Origin: CAZKNJ01 sp964554185
GTDB lineage: Bacteria > 4484-113
Assembly (NCBI GenBank): GCA_964554185.1
Contig: CAZKNJ010000013.1
Span: 1-50,435, forward strand
Reading direction: 5' to 3'
Length of the DNA: 50,435 bases
The notes beneath the pieces were generated by a model that saw only the letters and a program-made list of their open reading frames with translations, did no database searches and had not been told where the DNA came from. The translations under genes were made by a program, and so were the position numbers. Positions 23,456-31,593 of the stretch are shown here, piece by piece; position 1 is the first letter of the stretch; each line of letters begins with the position of its first letter.

Positions 23456-24820
23456 ATGCCGAAGTACTTCGGAACCGACGGCATCCGCGGCATCGCCGGG
23501 CGCGACCTCACGCCCGAGTTTGCGCTGCGCACCGGCCGCGCCATCGGCGCGGTGCTGCGCACCACCAACCGTGGCGCCAAGCTGCCCTACTTCAAGCAAA
23601 TTGACGCCCAGCTGCCGCACCCCTGCGTGCTGCTGGGGCGCGACACCCGCCTGAGTTCGCCCATGCTGGCGGACGCGCTGCGCAGCGGCCTGCTCAGCGC
23701 CGGCGTGAGCGTCGCCGATCTTGGCATCGTCCCCACGCCGCTGGTCGGCCTGATGGTGAACCGCTTCAACGCGCTCGGCGGCGTGATGGTCACCGCGTCC
23801 CACAACCCGGTTGACCACAACGGCATCAAAGTCTTCCGCAGCGACGGCCTGAAGATCGGCGGCCGCACGGTGGACGCGATTGAAACGATGATTGACGGCG
23901 GAGGCGAATGCGCCCGCCGCTTCGGCGAATCGCTCAACCTTGACGTCCGCCCGCTTTACCGCCGCTATCTGGAGCGGCTCAACGGCGTGGACGGCGAGGG
24001 CACCAAGGTCGCGCTGGACCTGGCGCACGGCGCCGCCTGCTCCACCGCGCTGGACGTCTTCAGCGCCTTCGGCTACGAGCCGGTGCCGGTCTGCGCCGAG
24101 CCCGACGGCTCGCGCATCAACGTCCGCTGCGGCGCCACCGACCTGCGCAAGCTGCAGCAGGCCGTGCGCGCGAGCGGCGCGGAATGGGGCTTCGCTTTTG
24201 ACGGCGACGCCGACCGCGTGATGGCGGTGGACGGGCGCGGCAAAGTGGTGGACGGCGACCTGCTGATGTCGCTTTTAGTGCTGCATTACCCCGCCTACCG
24301 CAAGACCGGCGCGCTGGTGTTCACCCAGATGTCCAACTTCGGGGTGGAGCAGCATCTGCATTCGCAGGGCATCCGCACCTACCGCACCGGCGTCGGCGAC
24401 GGCAACGTGCTCGCGGCCATGCGCCGCCACGGCGTCAACCTCGGCGGCGAGCAGAGCGGCCACATCATCTGCTGGGACAAGACCTGCTGCGGCGACGGCG
24501 TGCTGGTGGCGCTGTTCGTCAGCGAGCTTTTGGTGAAGTCCGGCTTGTCGCTCGCGGAATTCGCCGCGTCGGTGCCGGTCTACCCGCAGTCGCTGCGCAA
24601 CGTGCCGATGGCGGACAACCGCTCCTGGCGCGCCGACGAAGGCTTCATGCAGCGGCTGGAGCGCATCATCGCGTCCCACGGCAAGGGCGTGCGCTTCTAC
24701 ATCCGCCCCAGCGGCACCGAGAGCGTGGTGCGGGTGCTCACCGAAGCGCGGTCGGCGGCGCAGGCGGGCCGGGCCTGCCGCGACGCCTCCGAGCTGTTCA
24801 GCTATTACAAACGAAGATAG
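23456..24820 (+). CDS. glmM: Phosphoglucosamine mutase
   Basis: A 454-residue enzyme converting glucosamine-6-phosphate to glucosamine-1-phosphate for UDP-GlcNAc and peptidoglycan synthesis. It starts with YFGTDGIRGIAG. The phosphoserine loop is TASHNPVDHNGIKVF, the magnesium loop FDGDADRVMAVDG, and the phosphate-binding loop RPSGTESVVRV. In characterised species GlmM also binds and inhibits CdaA, which fits the shared operon. The start is ATG 23456, three bases after the cdaR stop. Confidence 0.96.
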   Translation: MPKYFGTDGIRGIAGRDLTPEFALRTGRAIGAVLRTTNRGAKLPYFKQIDAQLPHPCVLLGRDTRLSSPMLADALRSGLLSAGVSVADLGIVPTPLVGLMVNRFNALGGVMVTASHNPVDHNGIKVFRSDGLKIGGRTVDAIETMIDGGGECARRFGESLNLDVRPLYRRYLERLNGVDGEGTKVALDLAHGAACSTALDVFSAFGYEPVPVCAEPDGSRINVRCGATDLRKLQQAVRASGAEWGFAFDGDADRVMAVDGRGKVVDGDLLMSLLVLHYPAYRKTGALVFTQMSNFGVEQHLHSQGIRTYRTGVGDGNVLAAMRRHGVNLGGEQSGHIICWDKTCCGDGVLVALFVSELLVKSGLSLAEFAASVPVYPQSLRNVPMADNRSWRADEGFMQRLERIIASHGKGVRFYIRPSGTESVVRVLTEARSAAQAGRACRDASELFSYYKRR

Positions 24821-24848
24821 CCATTCCAACCAAAGGAGGAAGGAACCA

Positions 24849-25562
24849 ATGGCAGAAAACACCTTCACCTGGTGCGGGCATTCCGCTCTGCGCCTGGAGA
24901 CCGGCGAGGGCAAGGTCATCTATATTGACCCCTACCTCAGCGCCAACCCCGCCTGCCCGCCCGAACTGCACGAGGTCGGCCGCTGCGACATCATCGCCCT
25001 GACCCACGGCCATGCCGACCACCTGGGCGACACCTACGCCATTTACGAAAAGCATCGCCCCAAAATCGTCAGCATCTTCGACCTCTGCACCATCCTGGGC
25101 AACAACGGCGTGGACGCGAACGACATGGTGGGAATGAACATCGGCGGCACGGTGGACGTGCACGGCGTGAAGTTCATGCAGACCCCCGCCACCCACTCCG
25201 GCTCGGTGATGGACGGTGGCAAGATGGTCTACGGCGGCGACCCCACCGGCTACGTGGTGGAGCTGGAGGACGGCTTCCGCTTCTACCACAGCGGCGACAC
25301 CTGGGTGATGGCCGACATGGAGTTCATCGGCAAGCTGTTCAAGCCCGAGGTCGCCTTCCTGCCCATCGGCGGCCACTTCACCATGGACCCGGCGGCGGCG
25401 GCGCTGGCGGCGAAGCTCGTGGGCGCGAAGCGCGTGTTCCCGCTGCACTTCGGCACCTTCCCCGTCCTCCTGGGCGAGCCCGCCGAGCTGGCGCGCGAGC
25501 TTGCCGGCACCGGCATCACCGTCCTCCCCGCCGAGATCGGCGCGCCGTTCACGCTGCCGTAA
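24849..25562 (+). CDS. UPF0173 metallo-beta-lactamase-fold hydrolase
   Basis: A 237-residue MBL-fold protein of the UPF0173 family. The metal-binding motif is LTHGHADHLGD, with further ligands in TPATHSG, HSGDTWVM and LHFGT near the C-terminus. The biological substrate of the family is not established. ATG 24849 has one of the best ribosome-binding sites in the window (AAAGGAGG), 28 bases after the glmM stop. It probably ends the cdaA operon. Confidence 0.93.
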   Translation: MAENTFTWCGHSALRLETGEGKVIYIDPYLSANPACPPELHEVGRCDIIALTHGHADHLGDTYAIYEKHRPKIVSIFDLCTILGNNGVDANDMVGMNIGGTVDVHGVKFMQTPATHSGSVMDGGKMVYGGDPTGYVVELEDGFRFYHSGDTWVMADMEFIGKLFKPEVAFLPIGGHFTMDPAAAALAAKLVGAKRVFPLHFGTFPVLLGEPAELARELAGTGITVLPAEIGAPFTLP

Positions 25563-25571
25563 TCCGCGAGG

Positions 25572-25599
25572 GTAGGGGCACGGCGGACGCCGTGCCCGT
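25572..25599. repeat. GTAGGGGCAC hairpin repeat
   Basis: GTAGGGGCACGGCG, two bases, CGCCGTGCCC: an inverted repeat in the same frame as the 323-346 palindrome but with changed stem bases. It appears in reverse orientation at 50158-50183. A further AGCATGCTGTGCCC copy follows at 25653-25675, so the 208-base space 25563-25770 is mostly repeats. Confidence 0.7.
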
Positions 25600-25652
25600 G
25601 GTGCTCTCCCATGAATGTGGCTATGAGCCGTAGGGGCTTGCCCGCCCGCGGC

Positions 25653-25675
25653 GAGCACAGCATGCTGTGCCCGTT
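25653..25675. repeat. Degraded copy of the GGGCACAGCATGCTGTGCCC palindrome
   Basis: GAGCACAGCATGCTGTGCCCGTT. The left arm has GAG instead of GGG; the rest is identical to the copies at 323 and 49995. Confidence 0.65.
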
Positions 25676-25702
25676 TTACAGCCACCTGCAAACCGCTTGA
25701 GC

Positions 25703-25772
25703 TTGCGGATTCGCGCTGGCGTGGTATAATACTTACAGGAGCCATTGGTTTCGGCCTTTGGCTCTTTTGCTT
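25703..25772 (+). promoter_or_regulatory. Compact promoter-hairpin-U-tract unit 1
   Basis: TTGCGG (25703-25708), 16 bases, TATAAT (25725-25730), then a hairpin AGCCA...TGGCT (25740-25763, with an inner GG/CC) followed by CTTTTGCTT. A transcript from this promoter would be only about 36 bases long before termination. No reading frame fits inside. It could be a tiny RNA, an attenuator, or a terminator that happens to follow a promoter-like box. Confidence 0.4.
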
Positions 25773-26676
25773 AATCCTCGCCTCTTGCCCCGGAAGGCCT
25801 AAGGTCTTGTATGAAGTGGATACTCCACATCCTCCAGGTCTTACCTTCGCCATCCGTGGTTTCCGTGGTCACTGTCATCTCTCTTATGTACTTGCCGAAT
25901 GGCAGCATCTCCTCTCTTGCAGGTTCGTTTATCGGGCCAGTCCTGTACCCCCAATTGATGATGTAGGCAACGATGTCAGCAATGTGTATCATTGTTGTGA
26001 GTTCGGAACGCACGTAAAACGGTTCGGGCACAATCACGTCGGCCCATTCCTTGCCGTGTTCCGTTCTCGCGAAGTAGCCTGAGATCACGGAGAGGGACTT
26101 CTTGCAGCGCGACCTGCCAATCTCGTCCATTATCATTAGCCCTGCGGCACCATCCTTGTAGCCACACAAGTGCGCGTGATATCGCTGTAGTAGGAACATC
26201 ACTTCTTTGCCGAGGAATCTCCTAGCCTCATCAGGTGCGGGTCTAGGTGTATTAGGCGCAAAGAGTGTCGCAAACACCTTTAGGTCCCACTCTACGCAAA
26301 GGCGCAACAGACCGTCAGCGTAGTCAATAAGACTCTGTGCCCACGCCGAGTATTCAGTACGTTCAGTCTTCTGACCGAGCCCAGAGATGTGCTTTTCGAC
26401 TAGCTTTTCAACGAGTTCTTTCCTAATCGCTTGCGGCATATATCCGGTCCGCTTAGCCTTCTGATAACCCCCTCGGCCAAGCATGTTCTTCCCTTTCAAT
26501 TCTGGCATTCCTTCCTCTCTCAGAATGCACCCGAAGTAGTCTTGCTGCAATTTCCACACCTCCTGTGTAAATGGCCACAGCCTACGCACTTCGATGTCGA
26601 CTCCGGCAAGAACGTGATACGGCGACTTACCCTCGTCAGAGCCGCTTTCATCAATGAACAACAGGTGGGTTTCCAT
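25771..26676 (-). CDS. DUF3800 domain protein
   Basis: A 301-residue protein of the DUF3800 family, which is predicted to have an RNase H-like fold and is often found near mobile or defence genes. Visible conserved acids are in LLFIDESGSDEG (N-terminus), AGLMIMDEIGRSRCKK (middle) and IHIADIVAYIINWGYR (C-terminus), the usual spread for the family. ATG 26676 has AAAGGAAAG upstream. Base composition is clearly different: 60 of 120 bases are G or C at 25801-25920, against 40 of 60 at 24901-24960. That suggests recent acquisition. Function is unknown. Confidence 0.88.
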   Translation of the reverse strand: METHLLFIDESGSDEGKSPYHVLAGVDIEVRRLWPFTQEVWKLQQDYFGCILREEGMPELKGKNMLGRGGYQKAKRTGYMPQAIRKELVEKLVEKHISGLGQKTERTEYSAWAQSLIDYADGLLRLCVEWDLKVFATLFAPNTPRPAPDEARRFLGKEVMFLLQRYHAHLCGYKDGAAGLMIMDEIGRSRCKKSLSVISGYFARTEHGKEWADVIVPEPFYVRSELTTMIHIADIVAYIINWGYRTGPINEPAREEMLPFGKYIREMTVTTETTDGEGKTWRMWSIHFIQDLRPSGARGED

Positions 26677-26819
26677 TGTGCTTTCCTTTAGTCCGCGTAT
26701 GGAGGCCAGGCATTCGGCGATTCGGCGTACAGCATACCAGTACCGCTCTCAGTATGATTCTAGCATAGAATGACCGAAGCCCAATGGTGCTGAACGCAGA
26801 AGGAGCGGAGTAGTCGGAA

Positions 26820-26845
26820 GTGCTGGGCTAGTGAGCCCGGAGCAC
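26820..26845. repeat. Hairpin repeat with CTCACTAG loop, variant copy 4
   Basis: On the minus strand GGGCTCACTAGCCC keeps the loop and inner stem of copies 1-3, but the outer arms are GTGCT/AGCAC with a two-base bulge. It lies in the 387-base space upstream of the 27064 gene, which also holds a GCGGGCG/CGCCCGC hairpin near 26866-26882. Confidence 0.6.
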
Positions 26846-26902
26846 TGGGTAGTAGTGTGAACCTAGAATCGCGGGCGGGACGCCCGCGCCACCGTCCTTC
26901 AC

Positions 26903-26937
26903 TCCGTCCAGCAACCAACAACCAACAACCGACAACG
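26903..26937. repeat. AC-rich intergenic repeat, copy 2
   Basis: TCCGTCCAGCAACC followed by AACAACC and GACAAC units, like 10133-10169. It precedes the TATAAT at 26959. Confidence 0.5.
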
Positions 26938-26958
26938 CGCGCAGCGCTCTTCGTCCGC

Positions 26959-26964
26959 TATAAT
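26959..26964 (+). promoter_or_regulatory. -10 box upstream of the acyl-ACP-reductase-like gene
   Basis: A perfect TATAAT, 99 bases before ATG 27064. A weak CCGC/GCGG hairpin and the T-rich stretch CTTTTGCTTCTTTC (26972-27000) follow. The layout resembles the compact units at 25703 and 50201 and may make this a leader with an attenuator. Confidence 0.45.
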
Positions 26965-27000
26965 GCCCTCACCGCGTACGGCGGCGCTTTTGCTTCTTTC

Positions 27001-27035
27001 GGGCTTGCTGGCCTGCTGGTCTGCCGGCTTGCTGG
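27001..27035 (+). repeat. GGCTTGCTGGCCTGCTGGT repeat, copy 1
   Basis: A 19-base string GGCTTGCTGGCCTGCTGGT, identical to the one within 33824-33850, then GGCTTGCTGG again. Both copies are intergenic. Confidence 0.6.
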
Positions 27036-27063
27036 AAGCTGACTGCCGTCAGCGGGCTGATAT

Positions 27064-29184
27064 ATGCCAGAAACCCGCATCCTGCACGTGAATGTAGGCG
27101 GCGGCCGGGTGGACCGCCGCTACCGGCTCACGGTCGCCGGGCGGGAGTTTGAGATCCACCAGGTCGGCCTCAAGCAGGACCTGCACCAACTGGAGCGCGT
27201 GCTCTCCGAAGCGCCGGAGCGGCGCGTCGCGGTCTCCGGCGTCCAGCTAAACTACCGCTTCAACGGCGTGGACTACGAGCACCGCGACCTGGCGCGGCGG
27301 CTCAAGCGGCTGCTGCGCGGCCGCGAGTACAGCGACGGCGCGGTGGTCAAGCGCACGCTGGAGCGCTACCTGGTCGACCGGGCGGTGCAGAAGCTCGCGG
27401 TCAACTTCCGCGACAAGCGCATCCTCGTCTTCTCGGCGGTTTCGCGCTACGACGCGGCGGAGGTGCTGGCGGCGCAGTCCCGGCGCATCGTCTTCGGCGA
27501 CCTGCTGTACGGCTTCCGGCTGGGGGTGCCGCTCACCTCGGTGGCGGCGCTGAAGGCGGCAGCGCCCACGGTGCTCAAGGCGGTGGTCAACACGCCCGCG
27601 TCGTGGTTCAACCCCGGCGCGCGCCCCTTCGGACGGCGCATGCCGCGCTTCCGCTGGTACTTCCACTGGGCGGAGGTCATCCTCGGCGGCATGTCCTACT
27701 TCCGCCGCTACGCCCCGCCGGCGCTCCCCGGCAAGATTGTGTTCACCAATATGCGCAACGACGAGGACGTGGAGTTTCTGCGCGAGCGCGGGGTGGCCAC
27801 CGCGGTGGGGCTGCTGCCGCTGATTGACGGCCGGCGGGTCAGCACCAGCGTGCTGGAGCTCATCTTCAAGACCGTGCTCAGGGGCGAACTGGCCGCCGCC
27901 AACGGCGACCTGGAAACCGTGCTGCTCAACCACTTCATCCGCGAGCAGTATGAGCCGGAGATAATCGACTTTGAGCGCGAGCCGGACGTGGACCCCGGGC
28001 TGATCGAGCAGGCGGTGGACCTGCCGCTGCCGGCGCCGGTGCGCGGGCGCGTCAAGGTGCCGGCGGACGCCGATGAGGGCCGGTTCGGCTTCGTCATCCA
28101 CCCGCTGGTGTACGACCACCTCAAGCTGAACCCCACCACCAAGCTGCTTGACCGCTTCCTGCCGCCGTCCTGGGTGGAACGCATCGCCGCGCAGATGCCG
28201 CCGTACATCTGCGCCCGCGTGGAGAACATCGTCTCGGCAACCGGCGCCAAGGCCACCGGCTACATCTACGGCCTGCCCATCACCAGCCGCGGACTGCTCA
28301 ATTCGCCGCCGGAACGCATCTACGCCAAGCTCAACCGCATCACCCGCCATGCCGCGCGCATCGGGTTAGGTCTAGTCGGCCTGGGCGCGTTCACCTCGGT
28401 GGTGGGCGACGCCGGCCTGACGGTGTCCCGCCGCAGCCCCATCGGCGTCACCACCGGCAACTCCTTCACCGTCGCGGTGACCATCCGCACGCTGGCGCGC
28501 GCCGCCGAGCTGATGGGCATTGATATCAAGAACTGCGAGGCATGCGTGGTGGGCGCCAGCGGCAGCATCGGCAGCGTGCTCTGCCACCTGCTTGCGAGCG
28601 AAGTGCCCGCGCTCACGCTGGTGTCGCCGCGGCCGGAGCGGCTGCTCGCGCTGTCACACAGCCTCAGCGGGCGCTTCCCGCAGGTGAAGCTCAAGGTCGC
28701 CCGCCGCCCCCGCGATGTCATCGGCACCGCCGACCTCATCATCACCACCACCAGCGCGGTGGAGCCGGTGGTGCGCATGGAATGGGTCAAGCCCGGCGCG
28801 GTCATCTGCGATGTGGCGCGCCCGCCGGACATCAGCCCCGATGCGGCGGCGCAGCGGCCGGACGTGCTGGTGATCGAATCCGGCGAGGTGCAGCTATTCC
28901 CCGGCGCGCGGGTGACGATGAACCTCGGCCTGCCGGAGGGCGTGATCTACGCCTGCCTGGCGGAAACCATACTGCTGGCGCTGGAGCGCCATTACGACCA
29001 CTTCACCATCGGCCGCAACATCTCCGAAGACCGCATCCGCCAGATCAACGACCTGGCGGACAAGCACGGAATGAAGCTCGCCGCCATCCGCTCCTTCGGG
29101 CGCGAGCTTTCCGACGAGGACATCATCGCCGTGCGCCAACTGGCGGAGCGCAAGCTGCAAGAGCGCCAAGCGGGGAGGGCGTAG
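27064..29184 (+). CDS. Two-domain protein: quinate-dehydrogenase-like N-terminus, acyl-ACP-reductase-like C-terminus
   Basis: A 706-residue protein. Residues 1 to about 320 (ILHVNVGGG..., KRILVFSAVSRYDAAEVLAA, GKIVFTNMRNDEDVEFLRERG) resemble a family labelled quinate 5-dehydrogenase in Deinococcus-Thermus, whose real function is unproven. From about 420 on it resembles cyanobacterial long-chain acyl-ACP reductase (AAR): LGAFTSVVGDAGLTV, VTTGNSFTVAV, the nucleotide-binding loop Gly497-Ala-Ser-Gly500-Ser-Ile-Gly503, and IYACLAETILLALE. Cys631 in that last motif aligns with the catalytic Cys294 of the Synechococcus enzyme, and HFTIGRNIS with NFSWGRNQI downstream. Fatty aldehyde formation is a possible activity; no aldehyde-deformylating oxygenase gene is present here. 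pth follows on the next base. Confidence 0.75.
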   Translation: MPETRILHVNVGGGRVDRRYRLTVAGREFEIHQVGLKQDLHQLERVLSEAPERRVAVSGVQLNYRFNGVDYEHRDLARRLKRLLRGREYSDGAVVKRTLERYLVDRAVQKLAVNFRDKRILVFSAVSRYDAAEVLAAQSRRIVFGDLLYGFRLGVPLTSVAALKAAAPTVLKAVVNTPASWFNPGARPFGRRMPRFRWYFHWAEVILGGMSYFRRYAPPALPGKIVFTNMRNDEDVEFLRERGVATAVGLLPLIDGRRVSTSVLELIFKTVLRGELAAANGDLETVLLNHFIREQYEPEIIDFEREPDVDPGLIEQAVDLPLPAPVRGRVKVPADADEGRFGFVIHPLVYDHLKLNPTTKLLDRFLPPSWVERIAAQMPPYICARVENIVSATGAKATGYIYGLPITSRGLLNSPPERIYAKLNRITRHAARIGLGLVGLGAFTSVVGDAGLTVSRRSPIGVTTGNSFTVAVTIRTLARAAELMGIDIKNCEACVVGASGSIGSVLCHLLASEVPALTLVSPRPERLLALSHSLSGRFPQVKLKVARRPRDVIGTADLIITTTSAVEPVVRMEWVKPGAVICDVARPPDISPDAAAQRPDVLVIESGEVQLFPGARVTMNLGLPEGVIYACLAETILLALERHYDHFTIGRNISEDRIRQINDLADKHGMKLAAIRSFGRELSDEDIIAVRQLAERKLQERQAGRA

Positions 29185-29826
29185 ATGCGGTTCTGGCGCC
29201 AGCGCATCCCGCCGGACTTCATCGTCTTCGGGCTGGGCAACCCCGGCCCCGGCTACGCCGACACGCGCCACAACCTGGGCTTCATGGCGGTGGACGCGCT
29301 GCGCGACCTGCTGGGCAATCCGCGCATCCTCTACCGCTGGAGCAGCGAGACCTTTGAGGCCGAGGTGCAACCCTCGCTGGTTGCCGGCCTTGCCAACATC
29401 AACACCGAGCCGGTGGGGCAGGGCGCCCTGCGACTGCTGGCGGCCAAGCCCCAGATCTTTATGAACCGCTCCGGCCGCGCGGTGGCGCAGACGGTGAACG
29501 CCAACCGCAACGTCCCCTTCGCCGTCATCTCCGACGACGTGAACCTGCCCTGGGGCAAACTGCGGCTGCGGCGGGGCGGCGGCGCCGGCGGCCACAAGGG
29601 GCTCATCAGTATCATCGGCGAACTCGGCGGCTTCGAGGACTTCCCGCGCATCCGCATCGGCGTCGGCGGCGGCGAACTCTCGGAGCTAACCGATTATGTG
29701 CTGGAGCCGATGGGCGCGGAAGACCTGGCGCAGGCGCGCAAGTTCGCCCGCGCGGCGGCCGTCAAGGCGCTGGAGCTGGCGGTCTGCGGCTACGACCGCG
29801 CGTCCTCCTCCGATTTCATCCTCTGA
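29185..29826 (+). CDS. pth: Peptidyl-tRNA hydrolase
   Basis: A 213-residue enzyme that releases tRNA from peptidyl-tRNA dropped by ribosomes. Motifs: FGLGNPGPGYADTRHNLGF with the catalytic His, PQIFMNRSGRAV with the substrate-binding Asn, ISDDVNLPWGKLRLR with the catalytic Asp, and GGAGGHKGLISII. It starts immediately after the stop of the upstream two-domain gene and is followed 15 bases later by the PPC-domain gene. All three are probably co-transcribed. Confidence 0.95.
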   Translation: MRFWRQRIPPDFIVFGLGNPGPGYADTRHNLGFMAVDALRDLLGNPRILYRWSSETFEAEVQPSLVAGLANINTEPVGQGALRLLAAKPQIFMNRSGRAVAQTVNANRNVPFAVISDDVNLPWGKLRLRRGGGAGGHKGLISIIGELGGFEDFPRIRIGVGGGELSELTDYVLEPMGAEDLAQARKFARAAAVKALELAVCGYDRASSSDFIL

Positions 29827-29841
29827 CCGGGAGAAACGAAT

Positions 29842-30267
29842 ATGCAGTTCAAACGCACAGGCGAATTCATTGTCATCCGGCTGGAGCCGGGCGAAGAAGT
29901 GCACGCCGCGCTGCTGGCCGCGGTGCAGGCGGCGGGCGCCAAGCAGGGCATCGTCCTTTCCGGCATCGGCCAGTTGCGCGAGGTTAAGCTGGGCTTCCTT
30001 CACGCCGGCGCGGATGGCTATTCCTTCAAGGTCTTCAACGGGCCGGCGGAAGTGCTGGCGCTGGTGGGCAACATCTCGCTGAAGGACGGTGCCCCGATGG
30101 CGCACTTGCACGCCGTGCTCGGCCGCGACGACTTCTCGGTGTTCGGCGGCCACTTCGCCGAGGGCTTCGTCACCGCCACGCTGGAGGTCGCGGTGCGGGC
30201 GGTCGGCGATGGGGTGGTGATGGAGCGCCGCCCCGAAGGCGCCATGATGGGCCTGTATATCAGCTAG
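29842..30267 (+). CDS. PPC/DUF296 domain protein
   Basis: A 141-residue single PPC domain, the fold shared with plant AT-hook proteins and widespread in prokaryotes without an assigned function. Three histidines typical of the bacterial metal site are present: His88 and His90 in MAHLHAVLG and His104 in FGGHFAEG. There is no AT-hook. A GGGAGAAACG ribosome-binding site precedes ATG 29842. Its stop overlaps the stop of the convergent lipoprotein gene by four bases. Confidence 0.9.
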   Translation: MQFKRTGEFIVIRLEPGEEVHAALLAAVQAAGAKQGIVLSGIGQLREVKLGFLHAGADGYSFKVFNGPAEVLALVGNISLKDGAPMAHLHAVLGRDDFSVFGGHFAEGFVTATLEVAVRAVGDGVVMERRPEGAMMGLYIS

Positions 30268-30809
30268 GCAGGGAACCAGCCGAAGTCCAGCTCGTAGCCC
30301 AGGTAGGTCGCCCAGTTGCGGCCGGGGAAGGGCAGGCTGCCCGCCCAGATGGTCTCGCCCTGCGTCCCGTTTACAGCTTTGGCGTGCGCAGCGATAACCA
30401 CTTTGCCGTCCGGGATGAACCCGAGATCCGCCAGCGGAATGACGTAAGTGTAGGTGGTCACCGCCGGGTCGTGGTCGGTGGCGTAAGGGAACTGCCCGGG
30501 AATCGGGTTGCCCTTCTTCGTTTGCGGAATGCCGCTCAGCTCATCGGCGACGGCGAGATGCGTCTCCACCAGTTCCCACCCGCCGCTGGTGGCGTACGTG
30601 ATGTAGAGGTTGAAGTCGTCGTTGGAGACGTAGAGGTTGCCCGCGTTGATCGTCTGGCCAGCCCACAGCGTATCCGTCAGCGCGCTCGTTCCTCTCTCCG
30701 TCGTCGGCGGCGGCGTGACGGCGCCGCGGCTTGTATCGGCAGAACCCGCACCGCAGGAAGCCGTGGCGAAAGCCAGCGCCAGCATCAGCAAAACAATGTA
30801 GCGTCCCAT
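30264..30809 (-). CDS. Lipoprotein, paralogue of the 30922-31593 protein
   Basis: A 181-residue lipoprotein with signal peptide MGRYIVLLMLALAFATASC. The mature domain has the pattern GNLYVSNDDFNLYITY, WELVETHLAV and GNPIPGQFPYATDHDPAV. This matches a domain found in assorted secreted bacterial proteins with no known role. It clearly resembles its upstream neighbour (VENDDTRLYVTYDVFGDWEL), so the two are tandem duplicates. I use ATG 30809, with AGGGG seven bases upstream, rather than 30815 or earlier. A TACAAT box (30868-30873, minus) lies 58 bases upstream. The leader contains an 8-bp hairpin TGTCCCGC/GCGGGACA (30833-30862). Confidence 0.82.
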   Translation of the reverse strand: MGRYIVLLMLALAFATASCGAGSADTSRGAVTPPPTTERGTSALTDTLWAGQTINAGNLYVSNDDFNLYITYATSGGWELVETHLAVADELSGIPQTKKGNPIPGQFPYATDHDPAVTTYTYVIPLADLGFIPDGKVVIAAHAKAVNGTQGETIWAGSLPFPGRNWATYLGYELDFGWFPA

Positions 30810-30832
30810 ACCCATACCCCTAGAATGATGTT

Positions 30833-30862
30833 TGTCCCGCAGGCTCATCCACTGGCGGGACA
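30833..30862 (-). promoter_or_regulatory. 5' leader hairpin of the 30264-30809 gene
   Basis: A perfect 8-bp inverted repeat TGTCCCGC / GCGGGACA with a 14-base loop, between the TACAAT box (30868-30873) and the ribosome-binding site. It could affect mRNA stability or translation; no known regulatory RNA class is recognised. Confidence 0.4.
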
Positions 30863-30921
30863 CCGCCATTGTAGCCTCTGGCGCGCCATCTGCCAAGAAC
30901 AGCCGGCCTCAAACCCGCGCC

Positions 30922-31593
30922 CTAATTGCAGCGCTGCCAGGGGAACGGCTCGGGTGACCGCCAGGGCTTTTGGCGATCGCGTTGGCGGGTATTGTATGGC
31001 TTTGGAGACTGGCGCTCCGTGGTGATGTACTGCTGGTGCGGGTAATAGTTCCTGGTTAGCGCCGGGGCGCCTATCTGGTATTCCACGTAGGCCGCTTCGG
31101 TCTCCCCGGGGAAGCGGTGCAGTCCGCCCCAGGCCTCGCACTCTTCGCCGTCCCGGCGCACCAGCGCCTTGGCGGCGATGTACACGGTATCTCCCCGGAT
31201 TGCCCGCAGTTCGGCGAGCGGGAACACATATGTTCGGGACTTCGTTCCCGAATCGTGGTGGCGCACATAGTAAAACCGGTTCGGCTCCAGTTCCCGGTCC
31301 CACGTCTGGGGAATTGCGTTCAGCCAGCGTGATGCATGAGTGTAGGTTTCCTCCAGCTCCCAGTCGCCGAAGACGTCGTAGGTGACATAAAGGCGGGTAT
31401 CGTCGTTTTCCACGGTGATGGTGCCGACGGCGTACTTTTCGTACACGATAAGCGGCTTGTCGAACGCGCTGGTAACTTTGACTTCAACGGGAGGAGCGTT
31501 CGTAATCAGTATGCCGAAGCCGCTTTTCATCTTGCCGCACGAAGCCGCCATTAGCGCTAACGCTGCGATTAGTATGACGATATAGATTCGCAT
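30922..31593 (-). CDS. Lipoprotein, paralogue of the 30264-30809 protein
   Basis: A 223-residue lipoprotein with signal peptide MRIYIVILIAALALMAASC. The central domain GTITVENDDTRLYVTYDVFGDWELEETYTH... (split: GTITVENDDTRLYVTY, GDWELEETYTH) and the strand TYVFPLAELRAIRGDTVYIAA align with the downstream paralogue. The C-terminal 40 residues are basic and proline-rich (RQRDRQKPWRSPEPFPWQRCN in two halves: RQRDRQKPWR, SPEPFPWQRCN) and have no counterpart in it. Start ATG 31593 has AAGGGG 8 bases upstream. A TACAAT box (31650-31655, minus) lies 56 bases upstream, nearly the same spacing as in the paralogue. Divergent from queA. Confidence 0.82.
   Translation of the reverse strand: MRIYIVILIAALALMAASCGKMKSGFGILITNAPPVEVKVTSAFDKPLIVYEKYAVGTITVENDDTRLYVTYDVFGDWELEETYTHASRWLNAIPQTWDRELEPNRFYYVRHHDSGTKSRTYVFPLAELRAIRGDTVYIAAKALVRRDGEECEAWGGLHRFPGETEAAYVEYQIGAPALTRNYYPHQQYITTERQSPKPYNTRQRDRQKPWRSPEPFPWQRCN

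Noticed and set aside
26963..27091. 42-residue lipoprotein-like frame before the reductase-like gene
   Set aside because: Its ATG overlaps the TATAAT box, it runs into the next gene in another frame, and its Leu/Ala run comes from the GGCTTGCTGG repeat.
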